The notes under the pieces are model-generated. The model ran no database searches. It worked only from the letters and a program-made list of their open reading frames with translations, and was not told the origin of the DNA. A stretch of DNA of 64,000 nucleotides. Source: Saprospiraceae bacterium. Lineage in GTDB: Bacteria; Bacteroidota; Bacteroidia; Chitinophagales; Saprospiraceae. A program made the position numbers and the translations under genes. Positions within the stretch are counted from its first letter, which is position 1. Every line of letters starts with the position of its first letter. The stretch covers positions 1 to 64,000 of the forward strand of contig JADKCC010000025.1 of the NCBI GenBank assembly GCA_016714785.1, written 5' to 3'. Below are positions 38,556 to 47,994 of this stretch, in pieces.

Positions 38556-39218
38556 CTACAGCTGTCTTCCATCATAAAGCCTCATCAATCGATGCGTTTT
38601 GTGGGCCATGTTTTCGTCGTGTGTCACCATGATGATGGTGGTTTTGTTTTCTTGATTGAGTTGGAGTAGGATATTCATGATTTCATTGCCCATGACACTA
38701 TCTAAGTTGCCTGTAGGTTCGTCAGCAAGGATGATTGATGGCTTACCTACAATCGCTCTAGCTATGGCCACACGTTGCTTTTGTCCACCTGATAATTGTG
38801 AAGGAAAATGCTCCATTCTATTGTTTAGTCCCACAGACTCGAGAGCGACACTTGCCATTTGATTTCTTTCTTTTTGGCTAAGATTGCGATAAAGTAAAGG
38901 AAGTTGTACATTGTCCATCACAGATAATTCTGGAATCAAATGGAAGCTTTGGAAGATAAATCCCAAGTGTTCGTTGCGGAATTTTGCCGTTTCTTTGGTA
39001 TGATAATTCGACACGGTTTGTCCTTTGATTTCGATCTTGCCATTGGAAGGTTCATCTAGCAATCCAATGATATTCAGCAAGGTACTTTTGCCACAGCCTG
39101 ATGGTCCCATGATGGATAGAAATTCACCTTCATCCACTTGGAGATTAATATTGTTCAAAGCCGTGGTTTCTATAGTATCCGTCCGATAGAGTTTGTTGAT
39201 ATTTTGTAAGGTAATCAT
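38556..39218 (-). CDS. ABC transporter ATP-binding protein, MacB/LolD type
   Basis: A 220-residue ATPase: Walker A GPSGCGKST (38-46), the Q-loop region FQSFHLIPELSV, the signature LSGGQKQRVAIARA, Walker B IILADEPTGNLDS and the H-loop VTHDEN. It energises the two FtsX-type permeases encoded just downstream. The exported substrate (antibiotic, lipid or peptide) cannot be read from the sequence. Confidence 0.95.
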   Translation of the reverse strand: MITLQNINKLYRTDTIETTALNNINLQVDEGEFLSIMGPSGCGKSTLLNIIGLLDEPSNGKIEIKGQTVSNYHTKETAKFRNEHLGFIFQSFHLIPELSVMDNVQLPLLYRNLSQKERNQMASVALESVGLNNRMEHFPSQLSGGQKQRVAIARAIVGKPSIILADEPTGNLDSVMGNEIMNILLQLNQENKTTIIMVTHDENMAHKTHRLMRLYDGRQL

Positions 39219-39248
39219 GATGTGCGTGTTTATTTTTAAATAAAATGA

Positions 39249-40697
39249 TTAATAATTGATTGGTTTTTGTGTAATAAAGTCGTATCCTGTTAGCCTTCTG
39301 AGATCGTAATAAGCGACAAAAAAATCATGAAGACTTAGGAGATATTCGCGTCGAGTCTGATCTTTATTTCGCTGTGAAAGTATCAAATCTGTAATAGGCA
39401 ATACACCTGCGATATAGCGTTCGGTACTTATATTGTATCGTTCTTCTGATATAGATAAAATATCTTTTTGGATGGCCAATCGTGACTGCAATTCATTGAT
39501 TTGGAATACACGTTGTCGGACAAGATTAGTCAATTGTTGTTTTTGTTGAATGGCTTGGGTTTTGGCTTGAAAAATCCTTTCGTCTGCTGATTTTATAGTA
39601 GATTTTCGTCTTCCCCAATCCACCAAAGGCATACTTAGCGAAACATTCAGTTGTTGCTCATTAAATGGATTGGTATAAATTTCACTTGCGATTTCTGATC
39701 CCCGCGCGAGTCCAATGGCAGCAAAAACATTGATTTGAATGCCCCATTCTGCCTTCCTTCTAGCTTTTTCCATTTCAGCTTCCGAAATGACTCTTTCTGC
39801 TTCTAATAATGCAGGTGCATTGGACAAAGTTAGAGCTATGGATTTCGCTTCGTCTACAATTACTTTTTCATCAATCGTAGGCACTGCTAGGTTTTGAATG
39901 TTATTGATATTTTCAGAAAAAAGATTGCCTATTTCAAGCTTAGCTCTTTCCAACTGTAATCCCGCTTGGCTTTCTAGCATCAAAGCATTTTTATATTCTG
40001 TTTCCATTTGTAATTTTTCATCACGAGATATTTTGCCCAAAGCTAATCGTTCGTCTGCGATCAAAAGCAGTTTTTCATTGGCTTCTTTATTTTTGGTGGC
40101 AATGGCGACATTTGTTTCTGCAATTAATACATCAAAATATCTTGTAATCGCATTTAAGAAAGAAGATTCAATATCAAAATTGTATTGATATTGAGCTGTT
40201 TTCCATCTTTTTTCAGCAATGATTTTATTCCATTTCAAAGGATTGTATCCAATCAATGATTGCGAATATCCCAACCTTATTGGCACGCCATTAAAAACTT
40301 TGTATTTGCTACTAAAATCATCAAATCGCTGTATGTCGGTCTGCACAAAAAATGTCCCACCAGTAGGCAAAAAAGCTTGTTCGACCAAGAGTGAAAAAGA
40401 AGTATTGTTTTGGAATACAGGTTGAAAAGCGGTACTTCCATTAGGCTGTGTGACTGCATTGGATGTGCGTAGGAAGTTGGGTAAAGTCATCCTGCCAGAT
40501 ACCTGTGGTTTGAGCGATGCTTTAAAAAAATCCATGTCCGCTTCAGCCATTTTCCATGCTGATGTCGAAACCAAATTTTGTAAAGATTTGGCCTTTACAT
40601 CATCCAATAATGTTTCCAATGTAAAACTATTTTGTCCAGATAGGGTAGTTGTTAAAAGGCAAAATAGGATGTAAAAAATAGGTCTTTTAATCATCAT
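39249..40697 (-). CDS. TolC-type outer-membrane efflux channel
   Basis: A 482-residue protein with a signal peptide (ILFCLLTTTLSG, mature from Q). Two long helical repeats of the outer-membrane efflux protein family are visible (LNAITRYFDVLIAETNVAIA and QLTNLVRQRVFQINELQSRL). Its ATG overlaps the adaptor's stop (TAATG), so the two are coupled. It forms the trimeric duct of the tripartite pump with the adaptor and the ABC permeases. Confidence 0.93.
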   Translation of the reverse strand: MMIKRPIFYILFCLLTTTLSGQNSFTLETLLDDVKAKSLQNLVSTSAWKMAEADMDFFKASLKPQVSGRMTLPNFLRTSNAVTQPNGSTAFQPVFQNNTSFSLLVEQAFLPTGGTFFVQTDIQRFDDFSSKYKVFNGVPIRLGYSQSLIGYNPLKWNKIIAEKRWKTAQYQYNFDIESSFLNAITRYFDVLIAETNVAIATKNKEANEKLLLIADERLALGKISRDEKLQMETEYKNALMLESQAGLQLERAKLEIGNLFSENINNIQNLAVPTIDEKVIVDEAKSIALTLSNAPALLEAERVISEAEMEKARRKAEWGIQINVFAAIGLARGSEIASEIYTNPFNEQQLNVSLSMPLVDWGRRKSTIKSADERIFQAKTQAIQQKQQLTNLVRQRVFQINELQSRLAIQKDILSISEERYNISTERYIAGVLPITDLILSQRNKDQTRREYLLSLHDFFVAYYDLRRLTGYDFITQKPINY

Positions 40698-41944
40698 TAT
40701 TTTTTGATTTCAAATTGTGAAAGATGGTCAAAATTTTTAGTATCTGAAATGATGATTTGGTCACCTACTTGCAATCGGTCCAATATCTCGACATATTGTG
40801 AATTGATAATCCCTTTATTAACAGATACTTTTTTTGCTGTACCATTCTGAACTACAAACATATCTTGAGTCGGTGCACCATTGATAGCAGGTCCGATTTT
40901 CAGTTTTTTCACTTGAGATTTTTTGTCAGTAATGATATACACATCGGTTTTGAGATTAGGTCTGAGCAATTTATTTGCTGCATCTTCAAGTGCAATGTGA
41001 AATTTAATGGTATTATTTTCTACCGTCGGAAGTGTATGTGTTATGGTACCGAATAGGTCTTGATTATTGATACGAACTCTCACTTGGGTCCCAGGTTTTA
41101 ATTTTTCACTATTTCTATCTGACGTCACAGCTTCTACTCGGTAGTTTTGAAGGTCAGCTATGCGCACGAGTGGTTCACCTATTTGTACTGTTTTGCCTAT
41201 GTTTTCATTGATCCAAGTGATCACACCTTTTGTATCTGAGTGCACGGTGGTTTCTGACAATTTCCGTTTCAATTCTGCCAGACGTTTTACTTGGATTTCG
41301 TATTCTAGTCCAAGATTTTGTTTTTCAACGACATTGTGACTTTTGCGGTAAGTCAATTCGTTTTCGAGCATCTTTTTTTCAATGGCCATGATGCTGAGTT
41401 TAAGTTTGACTTTTTCGATATCTTCTTCAGCTGCACCACCTACGTTTTTAAGCCTTATTTGAGATTTGAGTTGGGCATCCATTTCATTGATCTCGAGACC
41501 TTTGATTTGGTTTTTGAGATCTAGTTCACGCAGTTCCTTATCATAAAGCAATTTGAGTTTGTCTATATTGTTTTTGCGAAGAGACAATTCATCATTAAGC
41601 TTATCGTATTCAAGTCGAGTAAATTCTTGATCTAGTTCAAGGATTTTTGAACCAGGCACCACTTCGGCACCGTTGGTAAGGTGTATTTTTGTAATCTCCG
41701 TGACTACAGGTGCATTTATGACACTTTCGTAAGCAGGTATAACCGTACCACTTGCTGTCAGTGTTTGGTCCATATCGCCTAGCTCTATCGTGGCAGTATA
41801 AACATCTTTGAAATCCACTGAGCGAGTAAGCAGTTTTTGATAGGCCCAAAAGATGATAGCAGTTATTATAAAGCCAATTACCCAATAACTGATTTTTTTA
41901 ATTCGTGCCGACTTTTGTTCTTCCTGACTGATTTGACGATCCAT
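40697..41944 (-). CDS. Periplasmic adaptor (MacA/HlyD family) of the efflux pump
   Basis: About 415 residues from the ATG at 41944 (MDRQISQEEQKSARIKK). An upstream in-frame ATG at 42085 would place the sigma-54 promoter and its palindrome inside the coding region, so the later start is chosen. It has one TM anchor (about 19-36), a lipoyl/barrel-sandwich half (DMDQTLTASGTV; HLTNGAEVVPGSKILELD), a long coiled-coil hairpin, the second half (HSDTKGVITWIN) and a beta-barrel. It links the MacB-type permeases to the TolC channel. First gene of the operon. Confidence 0.93.
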   Translation of the reverse strand: MDRQISQEEQKSARIKKISYWVIGFIITAIIFWAYQKLLTRSVDFKDVYTATIELGDMDQTLTASGTVIPAYESVINAPVVTEITKIHLTNGAEVVPGSKILELDQEFTRLEYDKLNDELSLRKNNIDKLKLLYDKELRELDLKNQIKGLEINEMDAQLKSQIRLKNVGGAAEEDIEKVKLKLSIMAIEKKMLENELTYRKSHNVVEKQNLGLEYEIQVKRLAELKRKLSETTVHSDTKGVITWINENIGKTVQIGEPLVRIADLQNYRVEAVTSDRNSEKLKPGTQVRVRINNQDLFGTITHTLPTVENNTIKFHIALEDAANKLLRPNLKTDVYIITDKKSQVKKLKIGPAINGAPTQDMFVVQNGTAKKVSVNKGIINSQYVEILDRLQVGDQIIISDTKNFDHLSQFEIKK

Positions 41945-41970
41945 TAGATAATAATATTTGATAATAATCT

Positions 41971-41986
41971 TCCAATGGTCGTGCCA
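41971..41986 (-). promoter_or_regulatory. Sigma-54 (-24/-12) promoter of the efflux operon
   Basis: Minus strand TGGCACG-ACCA-TTGGA differs from the consensus TGGCACG-N4-TTGCA only at one base of the -12 box, with exact spacing. The predicted start is near 41960, about 16 nt before the adaptor ATG at 41944. The operon encodes its own NtrC-type activator. Confidence 0.75.
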
Positions 41987-42059
41987 AACAATAGTATAAT
42001 GAAAATGAATAGTTAATACATAAAAGGAATTTTCATATAATTCGATATTGGGATTTTGG

Positions 42060-42075
42060 TGTCCGATATCGGACA
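42060..42075. promoter_or_regulatory. Perfect palindrome, probable activator-binding site (UAS)
   Basis: TGTCCGATATCGGACA is a perfect 16-bp palindrome centred about 107 bp upstream of the predicted sigma-54 start, the usual distance for an NtrC-family enhancer. A partial second copy, TTCGATATTGGGA, starts at 42041. The regulator at 34473 is the likely ligand. Confidence 0.7.
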
Positions 42076-42168
42076 TGTATGGCATACAAATTTAAAAATA
42101 CAACTTGCTCTAGATAAACAGAATCCAAAAGTTACCTGTGAAATATTCAACAAGACTTATCCAAATAA

Positions 42169-42204
42169 AAAAGCCGAACAATTAATGTTAACTGATCGGC
42201 TTTT
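42169..42204 (-). terminator. Intrinsic terminator after rny
   Basis: Stem AGCCGA/TCGGCT flanked by A and T runs, 23 bp past the rny stop on the minus strand. It also insulates the efflux operon. Confidence 0.85.
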
Positions 42205-42226
42205 AGTATTATTTGAAATGTTAATA

Positions 42227-43876
42227 TTATCTAGCAAATGCTGTTGCCCTTTTCTCTCTGATCACAGTTACTTTTACTTGACCAGGATATTGCATTTCGT
42301 CTTGTATTTTTTGCGAGATAATGAATGCGAGATCAGCGGCATATTGGTCCGTAACCTTTTCAGATTCCACTATGACTCTTAGTTCACGTCCAGCTTGGAG
42401 GGCATACGCTTTTTGGACACCTTCATAAGCCAAAGCCAACTCTTCCAACTCACCAATACGTTTTAAGTAGCTTTCCAAAATCTCTCTACGTGCACCTGGT
42501 CTCGCTCCTGAGATGGCATCACAGGCTTGTACTATAGGTGAGATGATATTATTCATTTCGATTTCATCATGATGGGCACCAACCGCATTTAAAATCACTG
42601 GATGTTCCTTGTGTTTTTCACAAATTTCCATACCGAGCAATGCATGCGATAGTTCAGAATCTTCTTCTGCTACTTTTCCGATATCATGTAAGAGCCCGGC
42701 ACGCTTAGCCATTTTGATTTGCTTTGGATTCAATCCTAATTCAGCTGCCATAGTAGCACAAAGATTTGCAGTTTCTATGGAGTGTTTTAGTAAGTTCTGG
42801 CCATAAGATGATCTAAATCTAAGACGACCAACCATCTTGACAAGGTATGGAGCAAGACCGTGAATGTCTAGATCAATAATGGTTCTTTCTCCTATTTCGA
42901 TTATCTGATCATCCAATTGCTTCTTGACCTTAGCCACAGTTTCTTCTATTTTAGCTGGGTGGATACGGCCATCAGCCACCAACTTCTTTAAAGATAATCT
43001 ACATAGCTCTCTCCTGATTGGGTCAAAACTTGAAATAACAATAGCTTCTGGCGTATCATCTACTACTATTTCAGCACCAGTTGCAGCTTCAAGAGCTCGT
43101 ATATTCCTTCCTTCTCTACCAATAATCTGTCCTTTGATTTCATCAGATTCTAAATTAAAAACAGATACAGAGTTTTCAATAGTGATCTCTGCACACATTC
43201 GCTGTATGGTTTGAATGACTATTTTTTTAGCTTCTTTGTTAGCATTAGTATGTGCATTAGCAATAGCCTCTTTTTCTATGACCATAGCATCGTTTTGGGC
43301 TTTGGCTCTAACTGCTTCCAATAATTGATCTTTAGCCTGACTTTCAGTTAGCTTTGAAATGGTTTCTAACTCTTTGATAAATCGTTCACTTGCAGTATCG
43401 AGCTCCTCTTTCTTTTTAGCTACGATCTTCATTTGCACATCAAGATTCTCTCTGATGGCATTGATTTCCTGCTCTTTAGTTTCGATGTTTTCCATCTCGG
43501 AAAGTATGGCATCTTGTTTGATTTTAAGTTCTTTCTCAAGGGCAACGGCTGTTAGCTCACGTTCCTTGATTTCTACTTTTTGCTCAGCTTTCCACGTTTC
43601 AAATTCAGATTTTAATTTAGAGAAATTATCTCTAGCTTCCTGAATTTTCTTTTGTTTTACAGACTCATTTTGTTGCTCAGCTCTCAAGACAATTTTTTCT
43701 GCTTTATTTTCAGCATCGTCCAGTTTGCGTTTAGCAGTAAGTTCTGCTTCTTTGAGTGTAATGTCTGCCTTATCGTTGGCGTCTTTTACTTTGGATTTGA
43801 ATATTGATTGGACGAGAAAATAACTTGTTCCTCCACCTAACACTATTCCCAAAATTATTCCTATTATCGAACTCAT
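42227..43876 (-). CDS. rny: Ribonuclease Y
   Basis: A 549-residue protein: N-terminal TM anchor (residues 3-25), a long coiled coil rich in E/K (about 30-200), a KH RNA-binding domain (DEIKGQIIGREGRNIRALEAATGAEIVVDD) and an HD domain (AGLLHDIGKVAEEDSE; His-Asp pair intact). It is the membrane-bound endonuclease that begins mRNA decay in many bacteria. The length is slightly longer than the family's about 520 residues, in the coiled coil. zapA lies upstream. Confidence 0.96.
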   Translation of the reverse strand: MSSIIGIILGIVLGGGTSYFLVQSIFKSKVKDANDKADITLKEAELTAKRKLDDAENKAEKIVLRAEQQNESVKQKKIQEARDNFSKLKSEFETWKAEQKVEIKERELTAVALEKELKIKQDAILSEMENIETKEQEINAIRENLDVQMKIVAKKKEELDTASERFIKELETISKLTESQAKDQLLEAVRAKAQNDAMVIEKEAIANAHTNANKEAKKIVIQTIQRMCAEITIENSVSVFNLESDEIKGQIIGREGRNIRALEAATGAEIVVDDTPEAIVISSFDPIRRELCRLSLKKLVADGRIHPAKIEETVAKVKKQLDDQIIEIGERTIIDLDIHGLAPYLVKMVGRLRFRSSYGQNLLKHSIETANLCATMAAELGLNPKQIKMAKRAGLLHDIGKVAEEDSELSHALLGMEICEKHKEHPVILNAVGAHHDEIEMNNIISPIVQACDAISGARPGARREILESYLKRIGELEELALAYEGVQKAYALQAGRELRVIVESEKVTDQYAADLAFIISQKIQDEMQYPGQVKVTVIREKRATAFAR

Positions 43877-43972
43877 ATTATGATACGATTTAAATGATGA
43901 ATAAATCCCTTGCGGGTATGACTAAATGAGAGCGAACTGAAGTAATGAAGGAAGTTAAACCAAGTAAAAACG

Positions 43973-44251
43973 TTATTCAGTTTCTTCCAGCAAGTTTTTG
44001 ATTTTATCTATATTTTCATCCAAAACCTTTTGGTCTATTGTAGAAGATTTTTTTAGGTCAAATGTATAACTTAGCATGGTCATAATGACATAATCAAGCT
44101 TATCACGCATAGGATAAAGTTTTTGAAACTCACTTATCCTTTCATTCAGCTCGGTCTCCAAAGTTACTGCTACTGGCTCTTCAGTTGCAGTCAGCTTTAC
44201 TGGAAATGTTCTTCCTGCTATTGTTATGTTTATCGTTTTCAGATCATCCAT
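43973..44251 (-). CDS. zapA: Cell division protein ZapA
   Basis: A 92-residue protein beginning MDDLKTINITIAGRTFPVKL, the beta-rich head of ZapA, followed by an amphipathic helix that forms the coiled-coil stalk. It binds and bundles FtsZ at the Z-ring. Its start abuts the coiled-coil gene at 44253. Confidence 0.88.
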   Translation of the reverse strand: MDDLKTINITIAGRTFPVKLTATEEPVAVTLETELNERISEFQKLYPMRDKLDYVIMTMLSYTFDLKKSSTIDQKVLDENIDKIKNLLEETE

Positions 44252-44252
44252 T

Positions 44253-44606
44253 TTATTTATTTTGTATGACTTGAATACATTGATCTATATCTTCCAAAAA
44301 ATCATCCAACTGTAACTTTACCTGTTCAATATTAGCACTTTTAAGTTGCTCTTGTTTTGAAAAAATAGGTTCCAAGTTTGAATCTTCTGATGTTGATAAC
44401 GTTGTTTTGATATCTTCCGCTACTCTACCTTCCTGCTCTTTTTTTATTTTAACTATTTCTGATTTATATTGATCAACCTCTACTTTTAGATGGTTGAGTT
44501 GAACTTCAAGATTTTGTTTTTCCGACTTCAACAGTAGATATTTGGTCTTAAGTTTTAGAACTTTTTCAAATATCTCACCAAGTTGTGCTATCAGATTTTC
44601 CATCAA
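44253..44606 (-). CDS. Coiled-coil protein upstream of zapA
   Basis: A 117-residue protein that is one long predicted coiled coil at residues 1-60 (LIAQLGEIFEKVLKLKTKYLLLK), then an acidic linker and a second helix (SANIEQVKLQLDDFLEDIDQCI). No enzymatic motif. It resembles in layout the small coiled-coil division partners such as ZapB, but I cannot assign it to a family. Its stop lies 1 bp from the zapA start, implying coupling and a related role in the divisome. Confidence 0.8.
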   Translation of the reverse strand: MMENLIAQLGEIFEKVLKLKTKYLLLKSEKQNLEVQLNHLKVEVDQYKSEIVKIKKEQEGRVAEDIKTTLSTSEDSNLEPIFSKQEQLKSANIEQVKLQLDDFLEDIDQCIQVIQNK

Positions 44607-44632
44607 AGATAATAATTATTTATAATATAAAT

Positions 44633-46972
44633 TTATTTTCTTATTAATGCTCCTGTTTTCTGTTCTAATTGCTTTACCATTTTTACCATGATGCCATCTA
44701 TTTCGGTATCATTTAGCGTTTTTTCGGTATCTTCAAAAACAAAAGAAATTGCATAAGACTTCTTATCTGCACCTAATTGTTGTTCATTTTCATAAACATC
44801 AAACAAGGCAATCTGTTTTAAAAGTTTCTTTTCAGTTTGCTTAGCAATCACTTCTATATCACCAAATTTTACATTCTTGTCTATCACTAATGCCAAGTCT
44901 CTCCTCACTGATGGAAAACGACTTATCTCTTGAACCTGAATTTTTTCTTTTCCAATTAATTTTAGAATTGTGTCAAAAGATATCTCCGCAAAATATAGAG
45001 TGGTCTTTATGCTCATTTTTTGGCAAACATTCTTTTTAATCTCACCAAATTCTGCAATAACTAGTGGGCCTCTGTGTATTTTAAGTCCATAAGAAAACCT
45101 ATTACTTCCTTCTATCTCACTTATTTGATACTGAAATATACCACATCTTTGCAATAAAGACACTACAGGTTTTTGTCCTTCTTTCTTATAAGATTTGCCA
45201 AATTCGTATAATGAAAGGTTGGTCTGTTGTCTATTCAGGTTATGAGATACCGAGACTAATCCGCTCACTAACATGTCAGGTCTCATGATATCCAGGTGTA
45301 TGTTGGATGTATTATTTATGAATACAAATTGAGACTTTTCGGCAATTTCCAAATCGGTATAATGCCTAGATTCGATTAAGGACAAACCCATCATTTCATT
45401 AAAACCTATGGAAGACAGAAAATCAGACAACAATTCTTTTGTCTTATGCTTGTCAGGTTTGTTGGTATAGGATATGGTACTTTTGATTTGTGAAGGTACT
45501 GGCACTCTATTTAGTCCAAAAATTCTCACTATTTCTTCTATCAAATCTACTTCTCGGATGACATCTGCCTTATTAGTTGGCACTTTGACCAAAATGCTTT
45601 CATCATCTAATGGTGTAATTTCCATGTCCATAGCTTGCAAGATGGAATGAATATCATCCTCAGGTATTTCCATACCAATAAGACGGTTAACATTAGCATA
45701 GTAAAGCCTTATTTCTACTGTTTTGACTACTTTAGGATAGACATCTACTATGACATTACTGATAGCACCACCAGCTAACTCACGCATAAGTGCTGCAGCC
45801 CGCTTCATTGCAAATTCTGTGATGTTTGGATCTGAACCCTTCTCAAATATTTTGGCGGCATCAGTTCTCAAATTATGTCGTGTACTTGTTTTCCTAATAC
45901 CTTTGGATGCAAAACAAGCGGATTCGATAAATACATTTTTGGTATTTATACTCACTCCACTATCTATACCTCCATATACACCAGCCATACATAGCGGTTG
46001 GCTTGCTGCGTCACAAATCATCAAGTCTTCATTGTCCAACTTTCTAGTCACACCATCAAGACTCACAAATTCAGATCCTAATTCTGCTTTTTTGACAATG
46101 ATTTTTTTATCTTTTATCTTATCCGCGTCAAAAGCATGCAATGGTTGCCCCATCTCATTCAGCACAAAATTAGTGATATCTACTATATTATTGATAGGCT
46201 TAACGCCAATAGAGACTAATAATTTTTTAAGCCAGTCTGGAGAATCCTTAACTTCTACATTATTGACAGTGATACCAGTATATCTAATACAAGATACCTT
46301 GTCCAATACTTCTACATCAATGTTTATGCCTACTCTTTCAGTCACAAAACCTGAAAGATCAGGGTCTTTGATATCTTCATTATAGCTTTCGTTCACTCTA
46401 AGATAAGCCAGCAAATCTCGAGCCACTCCCAATTGCGATGTAGCATCAGACCTATTTGGTGTCAATCCTACTTCAAATACGTAATCATCTTCAATATTGT
46501 AATACTTTGCAGCAGTTGTACCCACTTTGGTTTCAGACGGCAATATAGTGATCCCTGAATGATCATCACCAATACCTAGCTCATCTTCCGCACAAATCAT
46601 ACCGTGAGATTCTGTGCCTCTTATTTTACCTTTTTTGATGGTAAATGCTTCCCCTTCTTTGGTATAAAGTTCTGTTCCGATGGTAGCCACCATGACTCTT
46701 TGTCCAGCTGCAACATTTGGGGCACCACAAACTATCTGCAATGATTCTCCACTACCAATATTCACAGTAGTTACAGATAAACGGTCAGCATCTGGATGTT
46801 TTTCGCAAGTCAACACTTCGCCAACAACCACGCCTTTAAGCCCACCTTTTATAGATTCAACCTTTTCAATACCTTCTACTTCCAGACCTATAATGGTCAG
46901 CATTTCTGCTATTTTTTCAGGCGTATAGGATACATTTAGATACTTTTTAAGCCAATTCAACGACAATTTCAT
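44633..46972 (-). CDS. pheT: Phenylalanine-tRNA ligase beta subunit
   Basis: A 779-residue protein: EMAP-type tRNA-binding domain (about 40-150, VVGEVLTCEKHPDADRLSV), the B3/B4 editing domains, B5, and the C-terminal FDX-ACB domain (RFPSVRRDLALVID). It forms a heterotetramer with PheS to charge tRNA-Phe and edits Tyr-tRNA-Phe. The length matches the family (about 780-820). No pheS is adjacent, so the two subunits are encoded apart, as in several Bacteroidota. Confidence 0.96.
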   Translation of the reverse strand: MKLSLNWLKKYLNVSYTPEKIAEMLTIIGLEVEGIEKVESIKGGLKGVVVGEVLTCEKHPDADRLSVTTVNIGSGESLQIVCGAPNVAAGQRVMVATIGTELYTKEGEAFTIKKGKIRGTESHGMICAEDELGIGDDHSGITILPSETKVGTTAAKYYNIEDDYVFEVGLTPNRSDATSQLGVARDLLAYLRVNESYNEDIKDPDLSGFVTERVGINIDVEVLDKVSCIRYTGITVNNVEVKDSPDWLKKLLVSIGVKPINNIVDITNFVLNEMGQPLHAFDADKIKDKKIIVKKAELGSEFVSLDGVTRKLDNEDLMICDAASQPLCMAGVYGGIDSGVSINTKNVFIESACFASKGIRKTSTRHNLRTDAAKIFEKGSDPNITEFAMKRAAALMRELAGGAISNVIVDVYPKVVKTVEIRLYYANVNRLIGMEIPEDDIHSILQAMDMEITPLDDESILVKVPTNKADVIREVDLIEEIVRIFGLNRVPVPSQIKSTISYTNKPDKHKTKELLSDFLSSIGFNEMMGLSLIESRHYTDLEIAEKSQFVFINNTSNIHLDIMRPDMLVSGLVSVSHNLNRQQTNLSLYEFGKSYKKEGQKPVVSLLQRCGIFQYQISEIEGSNRFSYGLKIHRGPLVIAEFGEIKKNVCQKMSIKTTLYFAEISFDTILKLIGKEKIQVQEISRFPSVRRDLALVIDKNVKFGDIEVIAKQTEKKLLKQIALFDVYENEQQLGADKKSYAISFVFEDTEKTLNDTEIDGIMVKMVKQLEQKTGALIRK

Positions 46973-47300
46973 ACTTCACTCTGTCTTTTTATTCTTACTT
47001 ACACACCAAATAAAAAATCTCTATATATTCAAAGCAATAATCTAAAGAAAAAAATCAAACTTCACATAAATAAAGTTAATTAATAAATCTTGATGGATGC
47101 TTTCATTAAATTATTTTTTACACTATGAATTACATTTCTTATATGTTCACAATGTAAAAAATATATAGAAACCTATCAAAGGTGCAAAAATAAAAAATAT
47201 TTACTTCAAAATCAGACATTTTCTAAATAATTATCCAAATAATTGATTTGTTTCTGGTAATTTAATAATTGTAATTACATTTGCCATATAACCTAATAAC
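46973..47300. other. Divergent intergenic region between pheT and a HAD hydrolase
   Basis: 328 bp, AT-rich. It contains the -7 box TACATTTG (47276-47283) 17 bp before the HAD gene; a TCTG lies 19 bp upstream of it as a weak -33. I found no T-box, riboswitch or terminator for pheT. Confidence 0.45.
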
Positions 47301-47993
47301 ATGCCACTTAAAAAGATAAAGGTCATAGCGTTTGATGCAGATGATACACTATGGGAAAATGAAACTTATTTCAGGGAAGCAGAAGAGCAATTTTTTGATT
47401 TGATGCAAGGCTTTGAATCTCGTGATAATCTTGCCAAAGAGTTGTTTACGGTTGAAATAGCTAATTTGCAACTGTATGGATATGGGATCAAGGCGTTTAT
47501 GTTGTCTATGATAGAAACGGCACTACAAATAGGAGGTCCAACATTGCCGATAGAAGTCATAGCCAAGATCATGGACATAGGCAGATGGCAACTAGAGAGA
47601 CCCGTCATACTGCTAGATAGTGTGGAAGATGTCCTGAGTAATTTGTATGCAAGCTATAGGTTGGTCGTAGTCACAAAAGGGGATTTGCTGGATCAAGAAA
47701 GAAAATTAGAAAAATCAGGTTTAGCAAAATATTTTCACCATATCGAAATCGTATCAGAAAAAAAGGCATCAGATTATAACAAGTTGCTAAAACATCTAGA
47801 TATTAAACCCGAAGAATTCGTTATGATAGGCAACTCGCTAAAATCTGACGTTCTACCGGTACTCGAACTGGGATCTTATGGTATTCATGTGCCTTTTCAT
47901 ACTACATGGGAACACGAAAAAGTCGATGTAATCATTACCGATCCCAAGTTTTATCATGCAGAATTTTTAAAAGACATTTTACCCTTATTTTAA
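47301..47993 (+). CDS. HAD-superfamily hydrolase
   Basis: A 230-residue protein with motif I FDADDTLW (nucleophile Asp in DADDT), motif II VVVTKGD (Thr), Lys in KASDYNKLL and motif IV MIGNSLKSDVLP. The cap is of the C1 type. The family covers phosphatases such as phosphoglycolate and nucleotide phosphatases; the substrate is unknown. The CAT-like gene begins 1 bp after its stop, so they are co-transcribed. Confidence 0.92.
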   Translation: MPLKKIKVIAFDADDTLWENETYFREAEEQFFDLMQGFESRDNLAKELFTVEIANLQLYGYGIKAFMLSMIETALQIGGPTLPIEVIAKIMDIGRWQLERPVILLDSVEDVLSNLYASYRLVVVTKGDLLDQERKLEKSGLAKYFHHIEIVSEKKASDYNKLLKHLDIKPEEFVMIGNSLKSDVLPVLELGSYGIHVPFHTTWEHEKVDVIITDPKFYHAEFLKDILPLF

Positions 47994-47994
47994 T

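Noticed and set aside
43877..43972. 6S RNA between zapA and rny
   Set aside because: The 96-bp gap is too short for the usual about 180-nt 6S RNA and shows no long central-bubble hairpin.
45750..46385. 211-codon plus-strand ORF inside pheT
   Set aside because: Antisense shadow of pheT.
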